DNA from: CAVTWS01 sp963738445
Lineage (GTDB): Bacteria; Actinomycetota; Acidimicrobiia; Acidimicrobiales; SHLQ01
Direction: 5' to 3'
Assembly (NCBI GenBank): GCA_963738445.1
Contig: CAVTWS010000012.1
Span: 186,001-250,000, forward strand
Length of the DNA: 64,000 nt
A program made the translations under genes and the position numbers. The notes below the pieces were generated by a model. It saw nothing but the letters and a program-made list of their open reading frames with translations, was not told the origin of the DNA and searched no databases. Position 1 is the stretch's first letter, and the number at the start of each line of letters is the position of its first letter. Shown piece by piece: positions 38,719 to 47,501 of this stretch.

Positions 38719-39645
38719 TCAGAGCGCGGCGAGCTGGCGACGGAGCCAGTCGTCCCGATCGCGCTGGATCTGCGCGGCGATCTGGGTCCCGACGAACAGG
38801 CCGGCGCCGTGGGGCCCGCCGGGGTACACGTGGAGCTCGGTCGGCACACCGGCCTGGAGCAGCCGCAGCGCGTAGGTGATGTCCTCGTCGCGGAAGCCGT
38901 CGGCGGTCCCGACCGACACGTACGCCGGGGGGAGACCGGTCAGATCCTCGGCCCGCGCCGCCGCCGCATAGGGCGGGATGTCGTCGGTTCCGTAGCGATC
39001 GCCCAGATAGGACCGCCAGCCGAACTCGTTGGACTCCCGGCTCCAGATGATCAGGTCCTCGAGCTGGCTCGACGGCGTGACCTGGCGATCGTCGATCATC
39101 GGACAGTCGAGCAACTGGAAGCGCAGCGGGATCGCGCCCCGATCGCGGGCGAGGAGGGCCAGACCGGCACTCAGGCCACCTCCGGCCGACCCGCCCCCGA
39201 TGCCGATCTTCCCGCGGTCGATGCCGATGGATGCGGCGTGTTGGTAGGTCCACTCCAGACCGGCGTAGCAGTCCTCGAGCGGCCCCGGATACGGGGTCTC
39301 GGGCGCCAGCCGATACTCCACCGACACGCCGATGAAGCCGAGCTCGGGGCAGAGCCGATCCATCATCGGGTCGTCCATGTCGTTGCTGCCGACGATGTAG
39401 CCGCCGCCGTGGATGGAGTACAGGCACGGCATCGGGCCCGAGTGCCCGACCGGGCGGTGCACCCGCACCGACACGTGCGGAGCGTCCGGCATGACGTGAT
39501 CAGTGCGCTCGACGCGGTCACTCAACACCGTGGGCGGCATGATCGATGTGGACCGGGCGTCCGACAGTGCCTCGGCGGTGAGGGTGCGCTGCGGGATCAG
39601 GCCGAGCAGCGGGATGATCTCGGGGTGGAGTTCGACGGTGGCCAT
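38719..39645 (-). CDS. Alpha/beta-hydrolase, HSL-type esterase
   Basis: An intact 308-residue esterase of the hormone-sensitive-lipase group. The oxyanion signature is IHGGGYIVGS. The nucleophile elbow is IGGGSAGGGLSAGLALLARD, a GxSAGG form. The acid lies in VGTADGFRDED and the catalytic His in PGGPHGAGLF. The start at ATG 39645 is preceded by a purine-rich site. It hydrolyses a short-chain ester or lactone, probably a cytosolic pathway intermediate or an ester side group. Confidence 0.9.
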   Translation of the reverse strand: MATVELHPEIIPLLGLIPQRTLTAEALSDARSTSIMPPTVLSDRVERTDHVMPDAPHVSVRVHRPVGHSGPMPCLYSIHGGGYIVGSNDMDDPMMDRLCPELGFIGVSVEYRLAPETPYPGPLEDCYAGLEWTYQHAASIGIDRGKIGIGGGSAGGGLSAGLALLARDRGAIPLRFQLLDCPMIDDRQVTPSSQLEDLIIWSRESNEFGWRSYLGDRYGTDDIPPYAAAARAEDLTGLPPAYVSVGTADGFRDEDITYALRLLQAGVPTELHVYPGGPHGAGLFVGTQIAAQIQRDRDDWLRRQLAAL

Positions 39646-39732
39646 CGGGGGAAGTCTCCGTCGAGATCTCGCGGGGCGCAAGGTCGTGGCTCGGACGTGA
39701 GGGCCCAGGACCGGGATCGTGCCGTCCGCCCG

Positions 39733-41044
39733 TCAGCCGTCCTCGTCGTGGAGGACCGTCGGGCGAGGCGTCGATCGAAGGAACCACCGGTCCGCGGTGC
39801 GATCGAGGGTCACGGCCACGAGGATCACCGGGGCGATGTACACCGCCAGCACGAGGTCGCCGGTCATCTCCGCGAGCAGGACGATGGCGGTGAGCGGTGA
39901 CCGCAGACCCACGGCGACGGCGACCGATGCGGCCACCGCCACGACCGTCCACACGTCGACGGTGGTCCACTGGGTCGCGTCGAACGCGGTGGCGGTGACC
40001 GAGCGCGGCGCCGGCCCCGACGGTCATGGTCGGCGTCAACACGCCGCCGGGGGCGCCGGTGCCGATGGCCGCCACCGTGGCCACCAGCTTGACGAGGAGC
40101 AACGAGAGGCCGAGCTCGGCCCCGACCGACTCCAGCGATGAGACATGGCGGAGAACGTCGAGCCCGTTCCCGGCGACGTCAGGGGCGACCGCCACCGCGG
40201 TGCCCGCGATCGTCGCCGCGATCGCGGCGAGCGCCATCAGCTCCGACCGGTCGGTCACGAGTCGGCGCCGGCGGTCGAGTGTGTCGCGCAACCACAGGAA
40301 CGCTCGGGCGCTGACGAGCGCCGGCACGACGCCGATGAGCGCCGCGACCGCGACTCGGTCGATGCCTCGAGGTACCTCGGGCAGGATCGGTCCTTCGCCG
40401 AGGAGCCGGGTCGCCACGAGGTGACCGCCGAGCGCCCCGCTGACGGTGAAGGTGACCGCACGCCGGCTTCGGCGAACGCCGAGGTGCTCGTCGAGGTAGA
40501 TGACCGCAGCGATGGGGGCGTGGTACGCGGTGGCGAACGCGGCGGCGATCCCCGCCGACGCCATCGCCGCGCCCTGGCCGCCGAAACGACGCGCCAGGCT
40601 CGATCCCAGGGCTCCGCCGGTCTCCAGGATCGCCGATTCGCGTCCGACCGAGACCAGCCCGGTCGTCATGACCCAGGTGCCCACCGCGCGGCTCACCGTC
40701 GCCCGGAACGAGATGCGGCGTTCCTCCCCGCGGGCGGTGGCAGCGACCGCTTCGAGGCCGGCCCGGCCGGGCCAGCGGCTCGCCGCGTGATGGCCGAGCG
40801 CCGCGGCGACGAGGACGGACATTGCGACCAGGCCGCCGACGGACGCGGGGGTGAGGCCCGAGGCGGCCTCGGTCGCGGATCGGTTGTCGCCGATGCGTTC
40901 GACGACCCACAACGCCGACTCCTTGAAGGCGACGGCGACGGCGCTCGACGTGACGACGACGGTCACGAGGATCAGGACCGTGGCGGCGGCGTGACGGCGG
41001 GGCGGTGTGTCGAATCCGGGTGTCGCCGAAGGGGGACTCGTCAC
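39733..41044 (-). CDS. CLC-family chloride channel/antiporter (one frameshift)
   Basis: A multispanning membrane protein of about 437 residues. CLC signatures are VGRESAILETGGALGSSLARR, corresponding to the GREGP-type helix, and GTGAPGGVLTPTMTVGAGA, the GxFxP-type helix. A break near 40015 separates the second motif from the last transmembrane part with VGLRSPLTAIVLLAEMTGD. The GREGP proline and glycine are changed to GRESA, so ion selectivity may differ. GTG at 41042-41044 is the chosen start. It is divergent from the kup gene. Confidence 0.83.
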
Positions 41045-41157
41045 GTCCAGGGCCTCGGGTTCACGGGGCGAAGGTACCGCTGGGGCGGGCCGGACCGGCG
41101 GACCGAGCCGTGAGGCGGGTTCCCACACCAGGAGCGATGACCTGGCAGGATGCGGCC

Positions 41158-41187
41158 GTGCACGACCACGAAGGCGGACATCAGTAG
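41158..41187 (+). other. Apparent kup N-terminal codons ending in an in-frame TAG
   Basis: GTG at 41158 begins an in-frame segment VHDHEGGHQ that meets TAG at 41185-41187. The same frame continues RRTEITGALGALGVVFGD straight into the intact Kup protein. GALGALGVVFGDIGT is the usual first transmembrane helix of Kup, so the natural start should be upstream of 41230. CAGGAT lies six bases before this GTG, like the leaderless promoters elsewhere. The stop is either a base error, a real nonsense mutation, or a sign of a later start. Confidence 0.5.
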
Positions 41188-41229
41188 CGCCGGACCGAGA
41201 TCACCGGCGCCCTCGGCGCCCTCGGTGTC

Positions 41230-43047
41230 GTGTTCGGCGACATCGGTACCAACCCACTCTTCGCCATGCGTGAAGCCTTCGAGGCCGACCATCACGTCGA
41301 ACTGTTCGAGGCCAACGTCATCGGCCTGCTCTCGGTGATGTTCTGGTCGCTGGTCATCGTGATCACCACGAAGTACCTCGCGCTCGTCATGCGGGCCAGC
41401 AACGACGGCGAAGGTGGGATCCTGGCCTTGTCGGCGCTGATCACGGGCACCGAGTCCACGGGCACCCGGAGCCGCTGGCTGGTGATCCTCGCCGGCCTGT
41501 TCGGCGCCGCGCTCCTCTACGGCGACGGGGTGATCACGCCGGCGATCTCGGTGCTCGCAGCCGTGGAGGGCACCACCGTCGCCACCTCGAGGCTCGACGA
41601 TTTCGTGATCCCGTTGGCCGTCGTCATCCTCATCGGCCTGTTCGCGGTGCAGCGTCGAGGAACGGCGGCGATCGGGCGAGTCTTCGGCCCGGTGATGATC
41701 GTCTGGTTCACCACGCTCAGCGTCCTCGGTGTCTCCCAGATCGCCCGGGAGCCGGGGGTCCTGCGGGCCGTCTGGCCGGGTGAGGCGGTCCGGTTCTTCG
41801 CCGACAACGGCACCACGGGCTTCCTGGTCCTCGGCGCCGTCATCCTGGTCGTGGTGGGGGGCGAGGCCCTCTACGCCGACATGGGCCACTTCGGCCGCCG
41901 TCCCATCGCGATGGCCTGGTACACGCTGGTCTTCCCGAGCCTGGTGCTCGTCTACTTCGGGCAGGGAGCGCTGCTCATCCGTGAGCCGGAGGCCCTCGAG
42001 AACCCCTTCTTTCTGATGGCACCGAGGTGGGCGTTGTATCCGCTTGTCGTACTCGCCACCATGGCGACCGTCATCGCGTCCCAGGCGCTGATCTCGGGCG
42101 CCTACTCGCTCACCCAGCAGGCGATGCAGCTCGGCTACAGCCCCCGGGTGAAGATCAACCACACCTCGGACTCCCACATCGGCCAGATCTACATCGGCTC
42201 CATCAACTGGCTCCTCATGATCGCGTGCATCGCGCTGGTCGTCGGGTTCCGGGAGTCCGCCAACCTGGCGGCGGCCTACGGGGTCGCGGTGACCACCACC
42301 ATGGTGCTGACGACGTCGCTCTTCTTCGTCGTAGGCCACCAGCACCTGGGTTGGCGCAAGTTGTGGTTCGCACCGCTGTGCGCCGTGCTGCTCTTGGTCG
42401 ACCTGGCCTTCTTCAGCGCCACGTTGTTCAAGATCCCCGAGGGCGGTTGGCTGCCGCTCCTGATGGGTCTCGTGATCTTCACCCTGCTGAGCACGTGGCG
42501 GACGGGGCGCCTGCTCATCCAGGAACGGCTGCTCAAGGGTGGTCTGCCGATCGAGCGGTTCATCGCCGACCTGGAGCTCCACCCGCCGGTGCGCGTGCCG
42601 GGCGCCGGCGCGTACATGTTCGCGACGCCGAGGATGGCGCCTCCGGGCCTGCTGGCCAACCTGCGCCACAACGACTCGCTCCACGAGCTGGTTCTGCTCA
42701 TCGCGGTGCAGATCGAACGTCGACCCCGCGTGCTGCCGGCGAGCCGAGCGGAGGTGACCGATCTCGGCCAGGGGTTCCACCAGGTTGTGCTGCGGTACGG
42801 CTTCATGCAGGAACCGGACGTACCCCGGGATCTGGCCGACCACGGCGCGGGCCGCATCCCGGTGAACCTGGCCACGTTGAGCTACTTCATCGGTCGCGAA
42901 TCGATCCGGGTCACTTCGGCTCCCGGCATGGCGCGCTGGCGTGAGCGGCTGTTCGCCGTGATGTCGCGGAACAGCGGAAGCGCGTCGTCCTATTTCGGAC
43001 TGCCGACGGCTCAGACGCTCGAGTTGGGCCTGGGCGTCGAGTTGTGA
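41230..43047 (+). CDS. kup: Kup-type low-affinity potassium transporter
   Basis: A 605-residue open segment of a Kup/HAK/KT family K+/H+ symporter. It has GDIGTNPLFAMREAF, LVMRASNDGEGGILALSAL, FGAALLYGDGVITPAISVLAAVEG, VVVGGEALYADMGHFGRRPIAMAW, and ALISGAYSLTQQAMQLGYSPRVKI, all family signatures. About ten transmembrane helices remain and a C-terminal cytosolic domain follows residue 430. The upstream codons of helix 1 are present in frame but are separated from the only upstream start by a TAG. Start at GTG 41230 would truncate helix 1, so this start is doubtful. Confidence 0.92.
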   Translation: MFGDIGTNPLFAMREAFEADHHVELFEANVIGLLSVMFWSLVIVITTKYLALVMRASNDGEGGILALSALITGTESTGTRSRWLVILAGLFGAALLYGDGVITPAISVLAAVEGTTVATSRLDDFVIPLAVVILIGLFAVQRRGTAAIGRVFGPVMIVWFTTLSVLGVSQIAREPGVLRAVWPGEAVRFFADNGTTGFLVLGAVILVVVGGEALYADMGHFGRRPIAMAWYTLVFPSLVLVYFGQGALLIREPEALENPFFLMAPRWALYPLVVLATMATVIASQALISGAYSLTQQAMQLGYSPRVKINHTSDSHIGQIYIGSINWLLMIACIALVVGFRESANLAAAYGVAVTTTMVLTTSLFFVVGHQHLGWRKLWFAPLCAVLLLVDLAFFSATLFKIPEGGWLPLLMGLVIFTLLSTWRTGRLLIQERLLKGGLPIERFIADLELHPPVRVPGAGAYMFATPRMAPPGLLANLRHNDSLHELVLLIAVQIERRPRVLPASRAEVTDLGQGFHQVVLRYGFMQEPDVPRDLADHGAGRIPVNLATLSYFIGRESIRVTSAPGMARWRERLFAVMSRNSGSASSYFGLPTAQTLELGLGVEL

Positions 43048-43291
43048 GGGTGCGGGCCGCCTGACGTCGACGGGACGGCGAGGAGTCGGTCGAGCAGGAC
43101 ACGCTCCCACCCGGGTCCGGACCGACCTCGAAGGTCTCGAGTCCGTGGCGGTCCCGGAGCCACGATGCGTTGCGGACGTGGATGTCCGCCCTCGGGTCGA
43201 ACCGATTGAGCACGATTACCGGACGGATGGGAGCGAGCGATTCCGTGGCGAGCAGGCCGTCGTTGATCGTTCCGAGCCCGGCGCGGGCCAC
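43011..43291 (-). pseudogene. bioD: bioD (dethiobiotin synthetase) C-terminal remnant
   Basis: On the minus strand the segment reads VARAGLGTINDGLLATESL, then PVIVLNRFDPRADIHVRNAS and WLRDRHGLETFEVGP, continuing after one shift with WERVLLDRLLAVPS. This matches the second half of dethiobiotin synthetase (the ARAGLGTIN block and the adenine/Asn block). The N-terminal half with the P-loop is absent. Just upstream the reading frame switches directly into a bioF fragment, so this is the scar of an internal deletion in a former bioF-bioD operon. It overlaps the end of kup antisense. Confidence 0.6.
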
Positions 43292-43425
43292 CCGTGAAGA
43301 TGAACGATCGGGCCCGGTTCGTCAACAGATCAACGATCGGTCGGGAGGCGGCCACGAAGCCGCCCAGCGAGCCGGGGGTCTTCGAGAGGGTCCCGACGGT
43401 CCCCAGGAACGTGGCCGACCGGGCC
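43292..43425 (-). pseudogene. bioF: bioF (8-amino-7-oxononanoate synthase) internal fragment
   Basis: About 42 residues read FLGTVGTLSKTPGSLGGF, then VAASRPIVDLLTNRARSFIFT, a clear match to the PLP-lysine region of the alpha-oxoamine synthase BioF (SK followed by GSLGG). The fragment is fused directly to the bioD remnant; the last third of BioF is missing. Nothing recognisable of the BioF N-terminus remains before the convergent SDR stop at 43467. No other biotin gene is in the window. Confidence 0.6.
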
Positions 43426-43466
43426 GTCGGGTTCGGCGCCTCCGATCTCGACCGGGCGGACCGGCA

Positions 43467-44313
43467 TCAACGAGCGGTGTCTCGGCGCGCGGCCATGGCG
43501 TCGTAGGCGGCGAGGATCTGGTCCACCCGTGGCGCGAAACGATCCCGCGACGAGCCATGGGTGATGAAGTAGGGGGCACCGGTGCTGACTGCCGCCAGGA
43601 GCCCCTCGGCCGCCTGCTGCGCATCGAGGATGTCACCGGCCCCGGGCGCGGCGTTGGTCGCCACGAAGGTGAGGTCGTCCATGTCGAGCACGGACTCGCC
43701 CAATTGCTCGGGCCGGGCCGCACGGCTGCTGTCGAGGTGTGTCGTCATCATGCCGGCCGGGAAGACGACCGTCACCGAGATGCTCTCGTCGGCCAGTTCG
43801 AGGCGGAGGACATCGCCGTACGCCATGACCGCCGCCTTGCTGACGATGTACCCGCCGAGGCGGGCGGTCGGCGCCAGCGCCGAGTCCGAGGAGGTCAGGG
43901 CGATGCCTCGGGAACCCTCGGTGGATCTCATCGAGCGGGAGGAACACGTTCACGGTCTGAGCGGTGCCCTGCACGTTCACCGACAGGAGCCACGTCCAGT
44001 CCTCGGCGGTGAGTCGATCGAGGCGGCCGAACTGCTGCACGCCGACGTTGGCGAAGATGGTGTCGCAGCGACCGAACTCGCTCGTGACCCGTTCCGCGGC
44101 GGCCGTCAACTGGTCGACGTCGGCGATGTCGGCCGGGACGCTGATTGACCGGACCCCCAGGTCGCGGATCTCGGTGGCGACCGATGCCGCGTGGGAGCCC
44201 GAGATGTCGAGCACGGCGACATCCATGCCGTCCGCCGCGCACTGGCGGGCGATCGCGGCCCCGAACCCGGACCCACCGCCGGTGATGACGGCCACCCGAC
44301 CCGCTGCTGTCAT
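43467..44313 (-). CDS. Short-chain dehydrogenase/reductase (one frameshift)
   Basis: An NAD(P)-dependent oxidoreductase of about 280 residues. The cofactor loop is VAVITGGGSGFGAAIARQ, an acidic end to strand 2 is in VAVLDIS (favouring NAD), and FANVGVQ is the NNAG-type block. After a break near 43930, ALTSSDSALAPTARLGGYIVSKAAV provides the Ser, Tyr and Lys catalytic residues. It reduces or oxidises a hydroxy/keto intermediate. The start is ATG 44313. It precedes the bioF/bioD relic on the same strand. Confidence 0.87.
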
Positions 44314-44371
44314 GTCCGAACCCTTCGTCCTCGTGCCCAACGGGGGAGCATGGCCGTGGTCATCGGAGGCG

Positions 44372-45526
44372 TCAAACACCATGGGTCTTCCGGCGCTCAG
44401 TGCCGTGAGCGGTCCATGCCGCGGCGCGACCGACGTAGTCGGCGAAGAGCGGCCGGACGAGGTCGAGATCCATGCCGAACTCGGCCGGATCCGACCGCGT
44501 GCTCGGTTCGCGATTCTCGGCGTTGTCCGCCCACCAGTGGGTCATCCCTGCCTCGAAGGCTTCCGTGACGGGTTCGCCGAGCCAGGCGTAGAGGCCGCGG
44601 ATCTCACCGATGGGGTCCGCCTGCATGGCGCGGAAATCGATGTCGTAGAAGCGGTGGTCGGCGCCGGAGTCACGGAACGCCAGGGTCCGGGCCATGCCGA
44701 CCGACCAGTGCTCCACGTTGACCTGCCCGAGATAGTGCGGATCGAGGTGATCGGTGAAGGTGGCGCCGATGTCGGCGTACACGGCGGCCACCGAGAGCAT
44801 CACGTCGGTCGGGTCACGGTGCGTCATCACGAATCGGGCATCCGGGAACACCTGATCGAGAGCACCCAGGAAGAGGATGTGGGCCGGTGTCTTCAGCCGC
44901 CACGGACGATTCGGCTCCCCCCATTGCAGGAGCTTGAGCACGCGGCGTTCGTAGCGGTAGGTCGAGGTCAGGTCCGCGTCGAGCAGCCACGACGAGTAGC
45001 TCGGGATCTTGGCGAACCCCTGGAACATGTGCGTCTTGAAATCGAGCGCCATGAGGTCGAGACATTCGAAGGGACCGTTGATGTCGGACGGCACGTGCTG
45101 CTTGGTGCCGGCCTTGATCCCGACGCCTGGGCCCAGGCGCGGGTCGCGGCCCCGCACGGTCGACGGCGGCGGGCAGGGCTGGAACGATTCCCACTGCCGG
45201 AGATAGCGGATGTCGGGATCCTGGGCCAGCAGGAACGACAACGCCGTCGATCCCGTCCGGGGCAGCCCGAGACCGATCAGCGGCGCTTCGATCGGCACCT
45301 CGTCGATCTCGGGGTGACGGCGGTACCAATCCTCGATCTGGAGGCGTTGGGCCAGATGGCCGACGAGTCGGGGATACAGGAACGCCTCCCCGACCGAGTT
45401 GAGCTTCGCCTCGGTTCGGAAGGACCGCACGAGGATCTCGAGACCCTCCCGGAACGTGTTCTCGCCGAAGTCGTCGAGCCCGGTCTGGGCCCGGGCCGCG
45501 TCCATCAGGTCGTCATGTGCACCCAC
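44372..45526 (-). CDS. PAPS-dependent sulfotransferase family protein
   Basis: An intact 384-residue protein. The 5'-phosphosulfate loop is IGLGLPRTGSTALSFLLAQ, and the 3'-phosphate motif is FVMTHRDPTDVMLSVAAVY. It belongs to the actinobacterial sulfotransferase group that modifies small molecules or lipids and is common in mycobacteria. The acceptor is unknown. No sulfate-activation genes are in the window. It lies between an SDR and a nitronate-monooxygenase-like gene on the same strand, with gaps of about 50 bases. Confidence 0.87.
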   Translation of the reverse strand: MGAHDDLMDAARAQTGLDDFGENTFREGLEILVRSFRTEAKLNSVGEAFLYPRLVGHLAQRLQIEDWYRRHPEIDEVPIEAPLIGLGLPRTGSTALSFLLAQDPDIRYLRQWESFQPCPPPSTVRGRDPRLGPGVGIKAGTKQHVPSDINGPFECLDLMALDFKTHMFQGFAKIPSYSSWLLDADLTSTYRYERRVLKLLQWGEPNRPWRLKTPAHILFLGALDQVFPDARFVMTHRDPTDVMLSVAAVYADIGATFTDHLDPHYLGQVNVEHWSVGMARTLAFRDSGADHRFYDIDFRAMQADPIGEIRGLYAWLGEPVTEAFEAGMTHWWADNAENREPSTRSDPAEFGMDLDLVRPLFADYVGRAAAWTAHGTERRKTHGV

Positions 45527-45577
45527 GCTCGCCTCCGAACGAATCCTTCTGGCGCTTGGACGGTGCCACTCCTGGGC

Positions 45578-46455
45578 TCAGCCGTCAAGCAGGGCCGCCG
45601 TCCGGGAGCGAGCCCGGTGCCATCCATCGATCAGCTCCTCCACCACGTCGGCCGCCGGCATCTCGCGAGTCACCGACGACACGGTGTGCCCACCGCTGCC
45701 GCCGCCGTCACGGAGAAGGCTCGCCGCGACCCCGTTGGGAGCAGCGGCGACGGTGATGTCGTCCATCGACGCGGCGACGATGGCCTGCCTCCAGGCGGGA
45801 GGAGCGCCGCTCTCCGGTGTGGCGATGAAACGGGTGCCGAACATGCCCAGGTCGTACCCGGCGCACACCGCCGACCACAGCGCCGCGCCGTCGCTCATGC
45901 CGCCGGCGACGGCGAGAGGGCCGTCGTAGAACGCCCGGACCGCACGGACGAAGGCGAGCGGGTTGGCCCAACCGTGTGGCCTCCGGCGCCGGCGGCCAGA
46001 AGGATCAGACCGTCCGCCCCGGCGTTCAGCGCCTTGTGGGCATGCTGAACCGACACGACGTCGACGAGCACGAGGCACCCCGCGTCGTGGAGCGGCCCGA
46101 TCACCGGCGCCGGATTGCCGACGCTCGTGATGACGAGCGGGACGTGCCGAGCCGCGACACAGGCGATGTCGGCGTCGAGTCGCGTGTTCTGACGGCCGAC
46201 GATCAGGTTCGCCGCGACCGGGCCGGTTCGCCGGCTGGCCGGGGTCAGCGCCGCCGCCGCCTCGGCAATCTGGTCGAACCACTCGTCGAGCTCGGCGATC
46301 GACCGGCAGTTGCTCGTCGGGAAAGCGCCGATGATCCCGGCTCCGCAGGCGGCGGCGACGAGCGCAGGCGTGGACAGAGCGGTCATCGGCGCCGCGGCCG
46401 CCGGGATCGGCAGGGCATCGATCAGGTCCCGAAGTGGTGTCGATGGCGGCAGCAT
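45578..46455 (-). CDS. Nitronate monooxygenase/FabK-like FMN enzyme (one frameshift)
   Basis: A TIM-barrel flavoprotein of about 292 residues. It opens with PIPAAAAPMTALSTPALVAA, the usual PMxxxS block. It continues with VVSVQHAHKALNAGADGLIL and LAAGAGGHTVG (the GxGGH phosphate loop). After a break near 45975 come PLAVAGGMSDGAALWSAVCAG, LGMFGTRFIATPES and a short C-terminus. It oxidises nitronates or reduces enones. It is divergent from the YnfA gene with a gap of 26 bases. Confidence 0.83.
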
Positions 46456-46469
46456 GGCGGCCGGGATCC

Positions 46470-46475
46470 TAGGGT
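46470..46475 (+). promoter_or_regulatory. Probable leaderless -10 box (TAGGGT)
   Basis: TAGGGT lies exactly six bases before GTG 46482, which selects this GTG over the one at 46476. Confidence 0.5.
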
Positions 46476-46481
46476 GTGACG

Positions 46482-46811
46482 GTGTCGACGACGAGATCGG
46501 TCATCCTCTTCGCGGTCGCTGCGGTGGCCGAGATCGGTGGGGCCTGGCTGGTGTGGCAGGGGGTTCGGGAGGATCGAGGCGCGTGGTGGATCGCGGGTGG
46601 GATCGCCGCTCTCGCGGGCTACGGTTTCGTCGCCACGTTCCAGCCCGACAACAACTTCGGTCGCATCCTGGCGGCGTACGGAGGGATCTTCGTGGTCGGT
46701 TCGCTCCTGTGGGGGCGCGTCGTCGATGGGTTCCGACCCGATCGATTCGACCTCATCGGCGCCGCCCTCTGCCTCGGCGGGGTGGGTTGCATCATGTACG
46801 CCCCGCGATGA
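46482..46811 (+). CDS. YnfA (UPF0060) family membrane protein
   Basis: An intact small membrane protein of 109 residues with four predicted helices. Family signatures are VAEIGGAWLVWQGVREDRG, YGFVATFQPDNNFGRILAAYGG and VDGFRPDRFDLIGA. YnfA proteins are distant relatives of SMR transporters, and their substrate is unsettled. The leaderless promoter supports GTG 46482. The metal-type promoter and CxxCC gene directly downstream raise the possibility of a small resistance locus. Confidence 0.92.
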   Translation: MSTTRSVILFAVAAVAEIGGAWLVWQGVREDRGAWWIAGGIAALAGYGFVATFQPDNNFGRILAAYGGIFVVGSLLWGRVVDGFRPDRFDLIGAALCLGGVGCIMYAPR

Positions 46812-46815
46812 CCCC

Positions 46816-46847
46816 TTGACCTTCGACTCGACTCGAGGGTTTACCCT
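46816..46847 (+). promoter_or_regulatory. MerR-family-type promoter/operator
   Basis: A -35 box TTGACC (46816-46821) and a -10 box TACCCT (46842-46847) are separated by 20 bases, too long for an ordinary promoter but right for MerR-type activators. The spacer carries a near-perfect dyad of 11-base arms, ACCTTCGACTC (46819-46829) and GACTCGAGGGT (46830-46840), matching at 9 of 11 positions. The pattern closely resembles the E. coli copA (CueR) and zntA (ZntR) promoters. The -10 is six bases before GTG 46854, so the transcript is probably leaderless. No MerR-family gene is present in the window. Confidence 0.75.
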
Positions 46848-46853
46848 GTCCCG

Positions 46854-47117
46854 GTGACGACACCCGTGATGCGCCCCAACCCCGACAAGCCTGCCTCCGA
46901 CGAGCCGAGCCCGACCCGAGATGCCCGACGTTTCCTGGGCTTCGGCGCGGCAGCGTGCGCTGCGTGTTGTGCTGGGCCGATCATCGGGTTCGTCGCCGCC
47001 GCCGGCGCCGGGACCCTCGCGGCGCTGGCGTGGTTCGGGGGGACAGGCCTCGTGGGGGCGGGCCTGGCCACGGCATGGTTCGCCCTCCGTCGGCGGCGCC
47101 GGTTCGCCCGGTCCTGA
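46854..47117 (+). CDS. Small CxxCC membrane protein, candidate heavy-metal transport protein
   Basis: An 87-residue protein. A proline-rich, acidic N-terminus of about 25 residues is followed by two hydrophobic segments (about 28-56 and 56-78) and a basic tail. At the start of the first helix is CAACCAGP with Cys35, Cys38 and Cys39. Paired cysteines followed by Gly-Pro at a helix start recall the metal-binding helix of MerT/MerC-type mercury uptake proteins, though this protein is smaller. The MerR-type promoter supports a role in a thiophilic metal such as mercury, copper, zinc or cadmium. Which metal is unknown. Confidence 0.7.
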   Translation: MTTPVMRPNPDKPASDEPSPTRDARRFLGFGAAACAACCAGPIIGFVAAAGAGTLAALAWFGGTGLVGAGLATAWFALRRRRRFARS

Positions 47118-47123
47118 CGGCGA

Positions 47124-47501
47124 TCAGAGAAGCTCGATCGGGCAGCTGACGCCGGGTGCGTTGGCGAGTCGGCTGTCGGTCGTGAGCAGCGCGGTCGCGC
47201 CGGTCATCTCGGCCAGGGCCACGTAGGTGGCGTCGTACGCGCTGAGGTTGTGCCGGAGCGCCCACATCCTTGGTCGGAGCCAATCGGCGGGGAATCGGGT
47301 CAGGGCCAGCCGGGCGAAACCATCCATCGCGATCGTGCCTTGGAAATCGGTCAGGTTCTTCTGGGCGACAAGTCGGCGCAGGGCATTGGTCACTTCGCTG
47401 TCGATGAGGTGGGGAACGGCGAGTTCCTCGTCGCCCAGAGCGTCGGGGTCAAGTTCGTTCGCGACGAGTTCGATGATGACGCCGGCGTCGACAACCTTCA
47501 A
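47124..47501 (-). CDS. PIN-domain toxin (VapC-like)
   Basis: An intact 125-residue PIN-domain ribonuclease. The acidic residues are Asp5 in VVDAGVIIELV, Glu in HLIDSEVTNALRRL, Asp in YDATYVALAEMTGA and Asp in LLTTDSRLAN. The fold and length fit VapC-type toxins that cut tRNA or other RNA. Its start overlaps the stop of the antitoxin gene (ATGA), the standard order of antitoxin then toxin. Its 3' end is seven bases from the convergent CxxCC gene. Confidence 0.92.
   Translation of the reverse strand: MKVVDAGVIIELVANELDPDALGDEELAVPHLIDSEVTNALRRLVAQKNLTDFQGTIAMDGFARLALTRFPADWLRPRMWALRHNLSAYDATYVALAEMTGATALLTTDSRLANAPGVSCPIELL

Noticed and set aside
41185..41187. Pyrrolysine or other amber recoding in kup
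   Set aside because: The codon is in a variable N-terminal stretch, and nothing in the window suggests a recoding system. A base error or a nonsense mutation is simpler.
41041..43110. Very long minus-strand ORF opposite kup
   Set aside because: Its translation is rich in Arg, Asp, Gln and His without hydrophobic pattern or motifs, as expected for the complement of a membrane-protein gene.
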